From Henningerozyma blattae CBS 6284 (lineage: Eukaryota; Ascomycota; Saccharomycetes; Saccharomycetales; Saccharomycetaceae): a DNA stretch of 64,000 bases. The stretch spans positions 868,001-932,000 of the forward strand of contig NC_020192.1 in assembly GCF_000315915.1 (NCBI RefSeq), in the 5' to 3' direction. The position numbers were made by a program, and so were the translations under genes. Each line of letters opens with the position of its first letter. The first letter of the stretch is position 1. The notes beneath the pieces were generated by a model. The model searched no databases. It was not told the DNA's origin and worked only from the letters and a program-made list of their open reading frames with translations. Positions 53,436 through 63,548 of this stretch are shown one piece after another.

Positions 53436-53861
53436 CTTTTTTATTTGAATGTTTATTTGTATTGATTAGTTCTGTAGATATCTATTAATTGTATATATTA
53501 TTATTTATTATTAGGTTATTTGAAATAGTGTCCACTATTTAAGGATTAAAAGGGACTCGAAAAAAAGGATTTAACGATATGTAAAAGGCAAAACGGTTAC
53601 GTAAATGGAAAACTTAATTACGTATGAAAATTGTTAATAAAATGTATTAAATTAATAAGCAATTACAACCCAGGGTTATTATTTTACAACCCTAAACTGT
53701 ATTAGAGTTATGGTGACATAAATTATATTTAATAATTACTTTGTAAATAATTAAGATAAAGTAATGTATTATTATTAGATATTGAAGTTACATAAAGAAT
53801 GATAAATAAAGATTATTAAATATTAGAAAGAATATTGAATGCAATAATGAAAGCGCAATGA
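53436..53861 (-). promoter_or_regulatory. GLR1 promoter region with Yap-type site
   Basis: About 425 bases between the GLR1 start and the SSU1 stop. TTACGTAA at 53597-53604 is a palindromic Yap-family recognition element about 165 bases before the GLR1 ATG, and a second TTACGTAT lies at 53619-53626. Yap1 induces GLR1 in S. cerevisiae under oxidative stress, so the site is plausible. Site presence is seen; function is inferred. Confidence 0.55.
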
Positions 53862-55238
53862 TTATACTTTAGGTTCTGTTGAAGAAGATGAAGAATAATC
53901 GAGAATCATTGGAGATTCCCCTATTGATTCATCTTTATTTTTACAAGGTTTTACAATGTTATTCTTGATGAATGGCAATACAGTAAAATATAATGTGAAT
54001 AGTACACAATTGATTGACCATAAGATACATACAGTTCCATATATGGTACCCAAGACGCGGAAAGTTTTCATGGGGACGTATTCATTGAATTGATGGTATA
54101 ATTCGGTACTGCCCAGGGACATTGTACCCATGGGGAAAGTCATCCCCCACCAACCTTTATTGAAATGGTAGAGACGAATTTTTTTATTTTTATCGGTTGG
54201 ATGATCCAATTTTTTGGTTGAATAATAGATAAATGAAAGAATGGAAAAGATTGTATAATAATAGCCGAATCCAAGCAAAGTTAAACCAAGGATTAGCCCA
54301 ATGGCTTTAAACATCCAAGGAATGGATAATGTTAAGATGATGGAATGCAAATCATCTATAGTGGTAATATCTGATAATTGGGTTGGTAAATGATAATATT
54401 TGTTGACATACAAAATTGCATCATTAGTTAACAATAAAATCCCAAAAGAAGCTTGGCCCAATGGACCCAAAACAATGAAAAGGGAAAACGCTTGGGTCAT
54501 TGGAGGGATTTTATTGACGTATAAATTCCAAAAAAAGATAGTAATCAACATAAAGACTAATGCTAAGGCATGCAACCATAATAATGTAGTAACAATAAGA
54601 GTCATGAATTGAATCCTTCTATTAAAAGTTTCGGAAAAGATTTCCAACATGGTGAAATTTGCACTGCTGGAACATGCGACAACAATAGGGATAATGGGGA
54701 AAAGAATCATGGATTTCAATTGTTCAGTCATAATTTTTTGAGAATAGCTTTGATATTTCCCCAGAGAACCATTAAGGAAATGAGATTTCAAAATGAAAAA
54801 ATTGATGCCCCAAGCGGTCCAAAGAGAAATACCCACATCGAACCACCATAACACATAGCAAGTTCGTATCATTCTCATCTTTACACCATGTGTGATTCTA
54901 CCATCATGTACCACTAAATTGACCATATAATTGATGATGGTGACTAACCCCATTGGGTAAGCACCCCAAAACAAAGCTTTATTTGGATTTCTAAAATATT
55001 CGTTGAAATAAGCTTTAAGAGAATTTTCTTTGATATAAAAGATCAAATGCAGCAGACATAAGATTTGGAAATATAACATAGATAAACAAGCTACTGCAAA
55101 CATTGGATATGATGCCCGCCGCAGCCAAAAGCCAGAATAGGGGAATACGTAGAGGATATCTGAGGATATCCCTGTAGCCATGACGATGATAAAATCTGCA
55201 GGACTAAATGTCAATGCAATTTTCCTAACTAGTCCCAT
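53862..55238 (-). CDS. SSU1: Ssu1, plasma-membrane sulfite efflux pump
   Basis: The 458-residue protein has exactly the length of S. cerevisiae Ssu1 and belongs to the TDT (tellurite-resistance/dicarboxylate) transporter family with about ten membrane helices. Conserved segments include F-W-G-A-Y-P-M-G-L-V-T-I-I-N near 92, N-K-I-P-P-M-T-Q-A-F-S near 245, G-P-L-G-Q-A-S-F-G-I-L-L-L-T-N near 262, and F-N-K-G-W-W-G-M-T-F-P-M-G-T near 365. It exports sulfite and confers sulfite tolerance; in S. cerevisiae it is controlled by Fzf1, and promoter rearrangements raise its expression in wine strains. It is tandem with GLR1, as YPL091W-YPL092W. Confidence 0.97.
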   Translation of the reverse strand: MGLVRKIALTFSPADFIIVMATGISSDILYVFPYSGFWLRRASYPMFAVACLSMLYFQILCLLHLIFYIKENSLKAYFNEYFRNPNKALFWGAYPMGLVTIINYMVNLVVHDGRITHGVKMRMIRTCYVLWWFDVGISLWTAWGINFFILKSHFLNGSLGKYQSYSQKIMTEQLKSMILFPIIPIVVACSSSANFTMLEIFSETFNRRIQFMTLIVTTLLWLHALALVFMLITIFFWNLYVNKIPPMTQAFSLFIVLGPLGQASFGILLLTNDAILYVNKYYHLPTQLSDITTIDDLHSIILTLSIPWMFKAIGLILGLTLLGFGYYYTIFSILSFIYYSTKKLDHPTDKNKKIRLYHFNKGWWGMTFPMGTMSLGSTELYHQFNEYVPMKTFRVLGTIYGTVCILWSINCVLFTLYFTVLPFIKNNIVKPCKNKDESIGESPMILDYSSSSSTEPKV

Positions 55239-55915
55239 ATGCGAATGAATCTGTGTGTTGTGAATGTTTGATTGTGTGAAGTGTGGCTAGAGATTAGATG
55301 TGTTGGAGATGAAAAAGGTGCTAGAGGCACTCAAGGCACAAATAGATGTGGAAGTGTGGCGTCTTTATATAACAGTACACAAAAGATAATAGTTACTATT
55401 ACAACCGGATACCACGGATCTAGGAAAGTTAAAATGACGAAGGTATATTAAAAATGGCAATGAATGACGATGCTTGGCAATGATTTGATGAAAAGTAGTA
55501 CTGTACTGAATATTTAACGCTAATATCAATATACAATATTCAATTGATAATCTTTATGTGCTGCTTAATTACTTGGTTGCTTATTACTTGGTTATTTTTT
55601 TTTGTTTAAGTCTTTTCCTAATAGGCTTTGAAAAAGTTTTAGCTCATCGCTTATATTATATAGAGTGTGACCGTATTAAGAATTCCAGTGGGTGTTGTAC
55701 GAGTCTGTCTGTGGAAACCCTATGAGTAATCGGGAAAGAGAATTCAGGAATGGACAGGCACTAAGAAACTGACGCAGAAAGGGTATCGGGAATATTCGGG
55801 GTGAAACGTGGGGGGAGGTCGAGAGTGGTGGGGTGATGACAAAATGGATGAAAAGCGGAGGTAAAACCAACAGTCGGAAATCTTCGTGGTCGGGAATTGT
55901 CGGAGTGAGTGACTT

Positions 55916-56052
55916 CGGTTATTCGTGGCTCGGCTATTCGTGGCTCGGCTATTCGTGGCTCGGCTATTCGTGGCTCGGCTATTCGCGGTTCGGCTATTCT
56001 CGGTTCGGCTAATCGAGGGATACGGCTAATCACGGACTGGTTATTCACGGGG
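55916..56052. repeat. 15-bp minisatellite upstream of SSU1
   Basis: About nine tandem copies of CGGCTATTCGTGGCT occur. Copies 2-4 (55931-55975) are identical and later copies decay progressively to the right, with a 2-base insertion at 56021. It begins about 680 bases upstream of the SSU1 ATG. CG content is higher than in the surrounding DNA. Confidence 0.92.
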
Positions 56053-56075
56053 AAAGCCAAAAGTGTCTGGAAGCT

Positions 56076-56110
56076 GGTGCACGGGTGGAATAATATTGGT
56101 GTACGGGTGA
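56076..56110 (-). promoter_or_regulatory. Pair of Rap1-like sites
   Basis: GGTGCACGGGTGG (56076-56088) and GGTGTACGGGTGA (56098-56110) are two copies of a GTGYACGGGTG motif, 22 bases apart start to start, immediately beyond the minisatellite. The second matches the reverse Rap1 consensus at 12 of 13 positions. Confidence 0.5.
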
Positions 56111-56960
56111 AACGTATAGTGTTCCAGCAACACGATGGGTATACTTACCAACAAACAGATTATATACAAAAAACACTAATTAAAATATAGGGTGTTGTCT
56201 TAGTAAGATGACTCAGGGCTAAGATGACAATGAGGTAGTCACGTGTTTACAGGTATTAAAAGAAGGTTTAAAATTTTAACAATTAATGGAATAATGAATG
56301 TCTAAGAAATAGAGTATGTTATACTGCAAGAGATGATTGAGTAAGTGAGGAACTGTATTTTTATTCCTTCAATGCGTTGAAGTTGATATGAAAACGGAAA
56401 TAGAAGCTATATATATATATACAGGCACATTACAGCTTGCCAGGATACTATGGCAAAAAGAGATTTGGGAACCGGAGTTATTCCTGTTCGGTTGCCTTTT
56501 ACAGACTCACAATGGAATTTATCTTTTTACAAATGTTTTATTCAACTACAACTCTATTATCTGTTTAATCTTGCATCTCGATTTGGTTTTCTCGCTTTGC
56601 TATTTAAACTTTTATGTTGATTATATAATATGAAAAGATTCGTGAAATATTATACAGGTTAAAAAAAAATAGTCAAAATATTGTAAGATGTAATTGTTTG
56701 TGCTAAAAATGTGGCATGCTTGTGTGCTGTGTTAAGTTATTAATTATGCTTCAATGTATCTGATTAGCTCCATTCAAATCATCTTCTTCACATACATACT
56801 TAATTTATATTCAAATCTGGCCAAAACAGCAACACATATAAACCTCTACATGACAACATCAACCATAACACTACAACGAAATGTGTCTAGCACACTAATC
56901 ACTATTCATTCACTTTTTACTTTATCTTGTGGCTATAAGACCTTAGGTAAAAAAAACTGT

Positions 56961-56980
56961 CACGTGATCAGCCGGGTAAC
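56961..56980 (+). promoter_or_regulatory. Adjacent CACGTG and Reb1 sites upstream of SEC62
   Basis: CACGTGATCA is followed directly by GCCGGGTAAC. CGGGTAA is the Reb1 core. A T tract follows at about 56987-57000. This combination of general regulatory factor plus poly(T) typically sets a nucleosome-free region. It lies about 450 bases before the SEC62 ATG. Confidence 0.55.
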
Positions 56981-57430
56981 GTAGGTTCTTTTTTTTTTTT
57001 AGTTGTTCGATTTTTTCGTGGTTGTTTAGACAAATTGTACACAACGAATTAAGCTTACCAAATGGAACAAACTGATTTAATATCTTTTATTTTTTTAATT
57101 TTAGTTAAAAAATAAAAAATTTAACTCAATTGATCGTATATATTAATTAGGTTTGTTTATTCGATGATTATTGATTGATTAATCAAATTATTTTTATTCA
57201 ATTCTCAATTTATTTTGTTTTATTCTTTTATTAATAACTCTTGAAATTTTTTTGGCTTAACGTGTGTGGTAACAGAACGTTGTGGAATATACAAAAGAAT
57301 AATCATCAAAATATTTAATATCAATTAAATATAACAGCACAATCGTATAAACAATAGTATTACAGTCGTGTAATCGTGTATTTTGATATTTTACTATTTT
57401 TATTTTATTAGATTCTGTCTTTTATATATA

Positions 57431-58467
57431 ATGTCAAAATCAGCCGATTCTGCTTCTGCTACTGCAACTGCCTCAAAGGCCAAACAGAATACCACTGTTG
57501 CAGTAAATTCGAATAATAATGAAAAAAAATCTATAGAAATTCAAATTAATCCTGAAACTCCAATGTCTGTGGCAAAACTATTAAGACATAATAAAGAATT
57601 AAAACAAAGAAAAGGTTTATTCCAACAAAGACAATCTGATTTCTTCCGTTACAAAAGATTCATTAGAGCTTTGAAATCTCCAGAATATACTAAAAAATCA
57701 AAATTACAACCAGATATATTCCCTCCAGTCATTTTATCAGAAACTCCGGCCACAGACCCAAAGGAAATTGAACAAGAGGATATTAGAGCACGTAATATAT
57801 TCATCACTTTAATCAAGACTCAATTGATTGTTCCTGCCATCAAATTACATTCTAATGAATGTTTCGAACATCAATTGAAACCAAATAAAGATTATCCTCA
57901 TTTAATCTTATCAAATAAAGCCATCTTACAACCAGATCAATATTTCGTTTGGAATTATAATCCAAAATCTTGGTATGATACTTTTATGGGTATTGGTGTC
58001 ATTGGGTTATTGTTAGCATTGGTCGGCTATCCATTATGGCCACCGTTTATGAGACGTGGTAGTTATTATTTATCAATGGGCTCATTAGCTTTATTAGGTG
58101 TCTTTTTCGCAATGGCTTTGGTCAGATTATTCTTACATTTAATTTCATTACCTTTTTGTAATAAAGTTACAGGCGGATTCTGGTTATTCCCTAACTTATT
58201 TGAAGATTGTGGTGTATTGGAAAGTTTTAAACCTTTATATGGGTTTGGTGAAAAGATTCTTATTCCTACATTAAAAAGATGAAAAGAAAGGCAAAGAAGA
58301 AATCCACTAAAGAAAAAAAAGTTTTAAAAGATAAATCTACTTCTCCTCCAACCACTTCAAACACTACCTCCACAACTAATAATAATACTAATACTAAAGT
58401 GCCTGCAAAGAGCTCTTCTAATGAAAAAAAGCCTTTGATTGAAGAAGTTAAGGATAAAGGGAAATAA
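57431..58467 (+). CDS. SEC62: Sec62, ER translocon subunit (apparent frameshift near the C-terminus)
   Basis: Sec62 is part of the Sec62/63 complex for post-translational import into the ER. The conserved start region is L-L-R-H-N-K-E-L-K-Q-R-K-G-L-F. Two membrane helices lie at about 190-212 (V-I-G-L-L-L-A-L-V-G-Y-P-L-W-P) and 220-250, followed by F-P-N-L-F-E-D-C-G-V-L-E-S-F-K-P-L-Y-G-F-G. The frame ends at 58282, but the next frame resumes at 58255 with D-S-Y-S-Y-I-K-K-M-K-R-K, the expected basic tail, and runs to 58467. One missing A in the AAAA at 58251-58254 explains it; the joined protein would be about 345 residues (S. cerevisiae 283) with a longer low-complexity tail. ATG 57431 is preferred over the upstream in-frame start at 57383, which would add a hydrophobic leader absent in orthologs. 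Confidence 0.95.
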
Positions 58468-58602
58468 AATGAATAATTTTATTTATTAAACAAATATTAT
58501 GTTTTTTTTGCAAAAAGATAAGTATATTTTAAAAAAAAAAGACAAACAAAATAGAAAGAATTAACATTGTAAAAAGGTTTTAATAGAATTATACCTTACA
58601 CA

Positions 58603-58635
<33 letters not shown>

Positions 58636-59087
58636 CTCATTTTGTTTTGCTTTGTTCTTTTTTTTTTTCTATCTTCATCTAACTATTTATATATATATTT
58701 TTTAACTTATATAAACAACGAATTAACACTTATACAGATAAAACTATGTAATATTATACTATTAAATAAAAATTGGCTGTTAATATTCTACTTTTGCTTT
58801 TCTTTTTCATGCAATAATACTTCTTGTTCCAATTCGAATCTTGAACCTTTCAAATTTACCTCAATTATTATTTGCCTAGAAGAGAAAGAAAAAAAAATAG
58901 AACACCGACACATATTATCGAAGATTAATCAAAACTAAATTAATTAATGAATACAAGTGAACACTAATTAATAACTATACCGATAACTTGATAATATCAA
59001 ATGTCAATAGTTAAATTTTAACAGTACTAGCAAGTTCATCATTATATATCTAATACTATTATAGATTATTTATTCATTAAACGAAAT
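58468..59087. promoter_or_regulatory. Intergenic region SEC62-FZO1
   Basis: About 620 AT-rich bases. A CATA tetranucleotide repeat lies at 58601-58632 and a long T tract near 58660. The 98-codon frame at 58642-58938 is low-complexity and not supported. Confidence 0.45.
58601..58632. repeat. CATA tetranucleotide microsatellite
   Basis: About eight CATA units lie downstream of SEC62. It is a simple repeat, probably length-variable. Confidence 0.88.
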
Positions 59088-59160
59088 ATGAACCCTTCAA
59101 AAGATGAAAGTAAAAAAAATGGAAAAGAAAATACACAAAATAATACTTCTGGAAATGTAA

Positions 59161-59211
<51 letters not shown>

Positions 59212-61883
59212 CCAACCAACTTAATGCTAATTCCATGGTTGATGATAATTCAACTATTGCACCAAATGCAATATATTATACTCATGATCGTAGTTCTAAT
59301 AACCATGCTCGAAGCATAATTTCAGATACAACTACATTACACCATGATACAAATACCAACATAACCACTTTTAATAATGCAACTTCTTCAATAAATTCTA
59401 TTACTACTAATAATAACAATAATGATATATCGAATTCAGATTTAAGCCAATGGGTGTATAATAATAATAGATTATCCCTTAATAGATCTATTAATCAAAC
59501 TTTGGACATTTTAAGGAAAGTCTCTTTGATTCAACCAACTAAATCAAATAATTCATCAGAGCAAAAATCAACTGATCAAATTAAATTTACTTATCCATTA
59601 ACACAAATGAATGAAAATTTAAATATCTTAAAATTGGATTTAAAGATCAATCATCGTATGAATACTTCTTTATCTTCTACGACTTCTAATTTAAATAATG
59701 ATTCGTTGACTAATTTATTTCATTTCCAATTAACTCAATCATTAAATCATTTAAATTCTTTAAAGATTCGTGTTAATGATATCAATTCAAAAGTCTTAAT
59801 TACGGGTGATATCAATACAGGGAAATCAAATTTATGTAATAGTTTATTGAAAAAAAAAAAATTATTACCTGAAGATCAATTACCGTGTACAAAATTATTT
59901 TGTGAAATTAGAGAAGCCAGCGAAAATAATGGTATTCAACAGATACATGCCATACCGATTAAAACTTCTGATTCATCAACTTTAAGGGGCGCAACACTAC
60001 ATTCAGTTAAAGATGCGAATGAGTTTTATAATATAAACTCCTCAACTACTTATGAAGTCTTCCCTCTTGATACATTAAAGGAATTGGTTTATCAAAATGA
60101 TAAATACATTTTATTGAAAATTTACATCAAGGAAAATATAAAACAAACTGGTGAAAATAATGTAGCCATCGAAAAATCTTTATTGAAAAATAATATAATG
60201 AATATATCATTGATTGATTCTCCAGGTTTAAATGTAGATTCAATTCAAACTACAGAAATTATGTCAAGGCAAGAGGAAATTGATCTAGTGATTTTTGTCA
60301 TAAATGCCGAAAATCAATTGACATTATCTGCAAAGGACTTTATTAATTTGGCTTCCAATGAAAAAAAATTGATATTCTTTGTTGTTAAGAAATTTGATAA
60401 AATCCATGATAAAGAACGTTGTAGGAAATTAATTCTTGACCAAATCAAAGATCTTTCACCAGAGACTCATAAAAGGTCATCTGAATTTATTCATTTCCTT
60501 TCATCTGCGCCAGATTCAGATCATGAAGGTGATGACGGTGGTGATTATGACAACGATGATGATGCTAATAATGATGATCCAGATTTCGATCATTTACAAA
60601 CATCTTTGAAAAATTTTATTCTTAAAAAAAGAGCTGAATCGAAACTATTACCTGCAAAGACATATCTTTGCAGAATTTTGGATGATTTGATTTTCATCTC
60701 AAATTTCAACATTAAACAATTTGAAAATGATTATTTGAATTTGAAATCAGAACTAGATAAAATACAACCTGAAATTAACAATAAAAAAATTCATTTTCAA
60801 AGATTAAATAATAATATTGATGCTTTGATTGAAAACACAATCGATTCATGTTCTAAATTCACACGACAAAAAATTGAAAATTCGTTGAATTTTCAATTTA
60901 TTGATTTACCAAATTACACTGGTATAGTGAATCTTTATGAATTTGTTTTAAAGACACAAATATTCATTAAAAACCAAATCCTAAATAGTTTAAATGAAGC
61001 TGAACAATTTGCTAAAGATAGCACAATTAAAAGCGTGGAAACCATTGTAGAATTGGGCAAAGCAGAATTAGGTGACGAATTCATGTCAAATAGATCATTT
61101 AATAGTAATTTGATGTTTACAAAAGTACATCATAATGATATTAAGGCTCTATATATACCATTGTCATTTAAAGATATGGTTTCACCATCTTGGACAGGCT
61201 TTATCAGCTATGTAACATGTGGTTTGTTTCAACCTTTTAATAAAAGAATAAAAAGTGGTAGTGCTTCAGAAAAAAATGATAGAAACAAATCACAAGCCAT
61301 GCAAGATTCCAAACAAGTGACTACTCAGATAAAATCTACTTCAAATGCCTTAACTAAATTAGGTTTAAACAATTATTCAATGGATCAATATTGGTTGAAT
61401 CCCTCTCTCTTGTTTTCGTCAAAAATCCCTGCTATGGCTGTTTATTCGGTAGGGGGCGCAAAGGCACTGGAGTCAATTTTATTCAATGGAATTAAATTTT
61501 TCTCATGGGACATAATCAAACATTCTATAGGCCCAATCTTTTTAACAGCATCTGTTCTAGCTGCAGCTTATCTAATTCAAGATATTTCGAGAGCTGTTCC
61601 ATTTAATTTACTAATAAAATACGAAACTAAATTAAAAGAAAAAAATTATGGCCAATTAAATGCAGATAGAATCACAAGAGAGGTAAGAAATGTTTTACGT
61701 GTCCCAAGTCGTTCAATTCTTACTACCTGTGATATTAATCTAGATCAAAAGCAAGGCACCAGAAGAGAGATTGAATCGAAGATTGCATGCAATAATACTT
61801 CTATGACCTTTTTTAAACAGATCCTGGATAGGTCGACTAAACAACGGACTCTTATCGATAGTATCAGTCTAGATATTGATTAA
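59088..61883 (+). CDS. FZO1: Fzo1, mitofusin GTPase of the mitochondrial outer membrane
   Basis: The 931-residue dynamin-family protein (S. cerevisiae 855) fuses mitochondrial outer membranes. The GTPase domain has G1 G-D-I-N-T-G-K-S near 238-246, the conserved L-P-E-D-Q-L-P-C-T-K switch I region near 262, and G3 D-S-P-G-L-N near 376. Heptad regions flank the membrane anchor at about 765-840 (S-S-K-I-P-A-M-A-V-Y-S and S-I-G-P-I-F-L-T-A-S-V-L-A-A-A-Y). An acidic Asp-rich insert lies near 480-505. The N-terminus contains a poly-Asn run (about 28-40) from an AAT repeat, which accounts for part of the extra length. It corresponds to YBR179C. Confidence 0.96.
59163..59208 (+). repeat. AAT trinucleotide repeat in FZO1
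   Basis: About fourteen nearly pure AAT codons give a poly-Asn run. The purity suggests recent expansion and variable copy number. Confidence 0.9.
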
Positions 61884-62186
61884 TTATAAATATTCAGTTC
61901 CTATTAGTGAATAAAGGTTTTTTATAATTTTTATGCTAATTGTCTTACGCAATATATGCCTAATTAGGCATACAGTCCGTTGTCTAAATTCCAACAATTA
62001 TTTCATAATGAAAAACACCCGGAAACTTGAACCTGTGTTACAACAAACATTCCATTTGTAAATAGTTATTTAGGAAATGATATGTATGAATTATTCTTGC
62101 CCTAAATATTATTCTAATTTTGGGCTCAGGATTTGAATATTATCAAGTTATAAACTGATTTAGAGTTGGAAATTATACTAATAGCA
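61884..62186. promoter_or_regulatory. Intergenic region FZO1 to EHT1/EEB1
   Basis: About 300 bases with the FZO1 3' end and the promoter of the acyltransferase. A small inverted element, GCCTAATTAGGC, lies near 61957-61968. No factor site is recognised. Confidence 0.4.
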
Positions 62187-63548
62187 ATGGAAGGTTCCAG
62201 TTCTTTACCAATTTTGAACCCTTTTCATTGGGGCTTTAATGGTACTGTCACCCATTTTGCATCTGATGAGACAGTTGAATTGCTCTTAAAGGAAGCACAT
62301 ACGAAAACTGATTTTCATCACTTTATTAACCAAAATATTCCAGGCTTAAGAAATGGTGCTAATTTTAGATTAAACCCTATGCTATTTACTGGTATTTTAC
62401 AAACAATGTATTTAAGTGGTGCCAATTTAACAAAGAAATATCAAGTATTTTATGGTAGAGAAGTAGTTAACTTCTCTGATGGTGGTATATGTACTGCTGA
62501 TTGGGTCATTGACTCCTGGCCTGAGAAATATAAATTTGATAAAGAAACAGGATTATTTGATAAAAATAAATTTATTGAAGATGAGAAAGCTACTCACCCA
62601 GATAACTGGCCTAGGCTACATCCAAGAACCAGATTCGTTACTAAAGAAGAACAAAAAATAATCAGTGAAGATATTAGACCATTGGTTTTAGTTATCCATG
62701 GGCTAGCTGGTGGCTCCCATGAACCTATTATAAGATCTTTAACTGAACAATTGTCTACTATAGATCACCATAAATTCCAAGTTGTGGTATTAAATTCTCG
62801 TGGCTGTGCACGTTCTAAAGTCAGTAATCGTATGCTATTTACAGCATTTCATACAGATGATATTAAAGAATTTTTACAAAGAGAACATGCTAGAAATCCA
62901 AAGAGAAAAATCTATGCAGTTGGATTTTCATTTGGTGCAACCCTTCTAGCTAATTACTTGGGTAAAACTGGTGATAATAGTTTAATATCTGCTGCTGCTA
63001 CAGTTTCTAATCCTTGGGATATGGTAGCTTCTGGCGAAAAAATGGAATTGGATTGGTGGTCAAGAAATTTATTTTCTAAAGCAATTGCCCAATTTTTAAC
63101 TAGAACAGTTGAAGTTAACATGGGTGAATTAGGATTACCAGATGGCTCTGAACCAGATCATGAACCCACTCCTGATAAGCCCTGTTTCTATATGTTTACC
63201 AAGGAGAATGTAACTAAGGCAAAAAGTTTAACCTCTACTTCTCAATTTGATAATACAAATTGCTCCATGTTTGGGTTTTTGAAAAATGCGCTAGCTTATT
63301 ATAAAGCAGCAAGTTCAATTAATAATCTACAAAACATCAGAGTTCCTACCGTAATTATTAACTCTAGGGATGACCCAGTTGTTGGACTAGCCTCTATCCC
63401 ATATAAACAAATACAACTTAACAGATACACTGTGCTATGTGAAACTGATCTTGGTGGTCATTTAGCATATTTAGATAGTAATCAAGATTCTTGGGTCACT
63501 AAGAATATTGCTCAATATTTTGCTAAATTTGACGAATTGGTTTTATAG
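62187..63548 (+). CDS. Medium-chain ethyl ester synthase/esterase (EHT1/EEB1 family)
   Basis: A 453-residue alpha/beta hydrolase of the AB-hydrolase-4 family. The conserved start N-P-F-H-W-G-F-N-G-T-V is followed by V-I-H-G-L-A-G-G-S-H-E-P (oxyanion region, near 173). The nucleophile elbow G-F-S-F-G-A has Ser at about 248, the acid is in S-R-D-D-P-V near 394, and the catalytic His is at about 425 in G-G-H-L-A-Y-L-D. In S. cerevisiae Eht1 (YBR177C) and Eeb1 (YPL095C) make ethyl esters from medium-chain acyl-CoA and also hydrolyse them, shaping fruity aroma. They are duplicates, so the exact ortholog is open. The ATG at 62187 gives the family's N-terminus; the upstream frame begins only with TTG. 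Confidence 0.94.
   Translation: MEGSSSLPILNPFHWGFNGTVTHFASDETVELLLKEAHTKTDFHHFINQNIPGLRNGANFRLNPMLFTGILQTMYLSGANLTKKYQVFYGREVVNFSDGGICTADWVIDSWPEKYKFDKETGLFDKNKFIEDEKATHPDNWPRLHPRTRFVTKEEQKIISEDIRPLVLVIHGLAGGSHEPIIRSLTEQLSTIDHHKFQVVVLNSRGCARSKVSNRMLFTAFHTDDIKEFLQREHARNPKRKIYAVGFSFGATLLANYLGKTGDNSLISAAATVSNPWDMVASGEKMELDWWSRNLFSKAIAQFLTRTVEVNMGELGLPDGSEPDHEPTPDKPCFYMFTKENVTKAKSLTSTSQFDNTNCSMFGFLKNALAYYKAASSINNLQNIRVPTVIINSRDDPVVGLASIPYKQIQLNRYTVLCETDLGGHLAYLDSNQDSWVTKNIAQYFAKFDELVL

Larger units (their letters stand above)
55239..57430. promoter_or_regulatory. Long divergent region SSU1 / SEC62
   Basis: About 2.2 kb with no supported gene. From left: the SSU1 promoter; a GC-richer block at about 55730-56115 with a 15-bp minisatellite and two Rap1-like sites; CACGTG near 56240; AT-rich sequence; then CACGTGATCA and a Reb1 site (56961-56980) followed by a T tract and the SEC62 leader. 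Open frames across the minisatellite on both strands are produced by the repeat period of 15 and are not genes. The S. cerevisiae gene between these two, NOG1, is absent. Confidence 0.55.

Noticed and set aside
55916..56052. CRISPR array
   Set aside because: The units are directly abutting with no unique spacers, in a eukaryotic nuclear sequence.
55909..56190. Open frames through the 15-bp repeat (both strands)
   Set aside because: A repeat period divisible by three keeps all frames open; the peptides are pure repeats with no similarity.
58279..58467. Separate small basic protein after SEC62
   Set aside because: It matches the expected Sec62 C-terminal tail and is best explained as the same gene split by a one-base shift.
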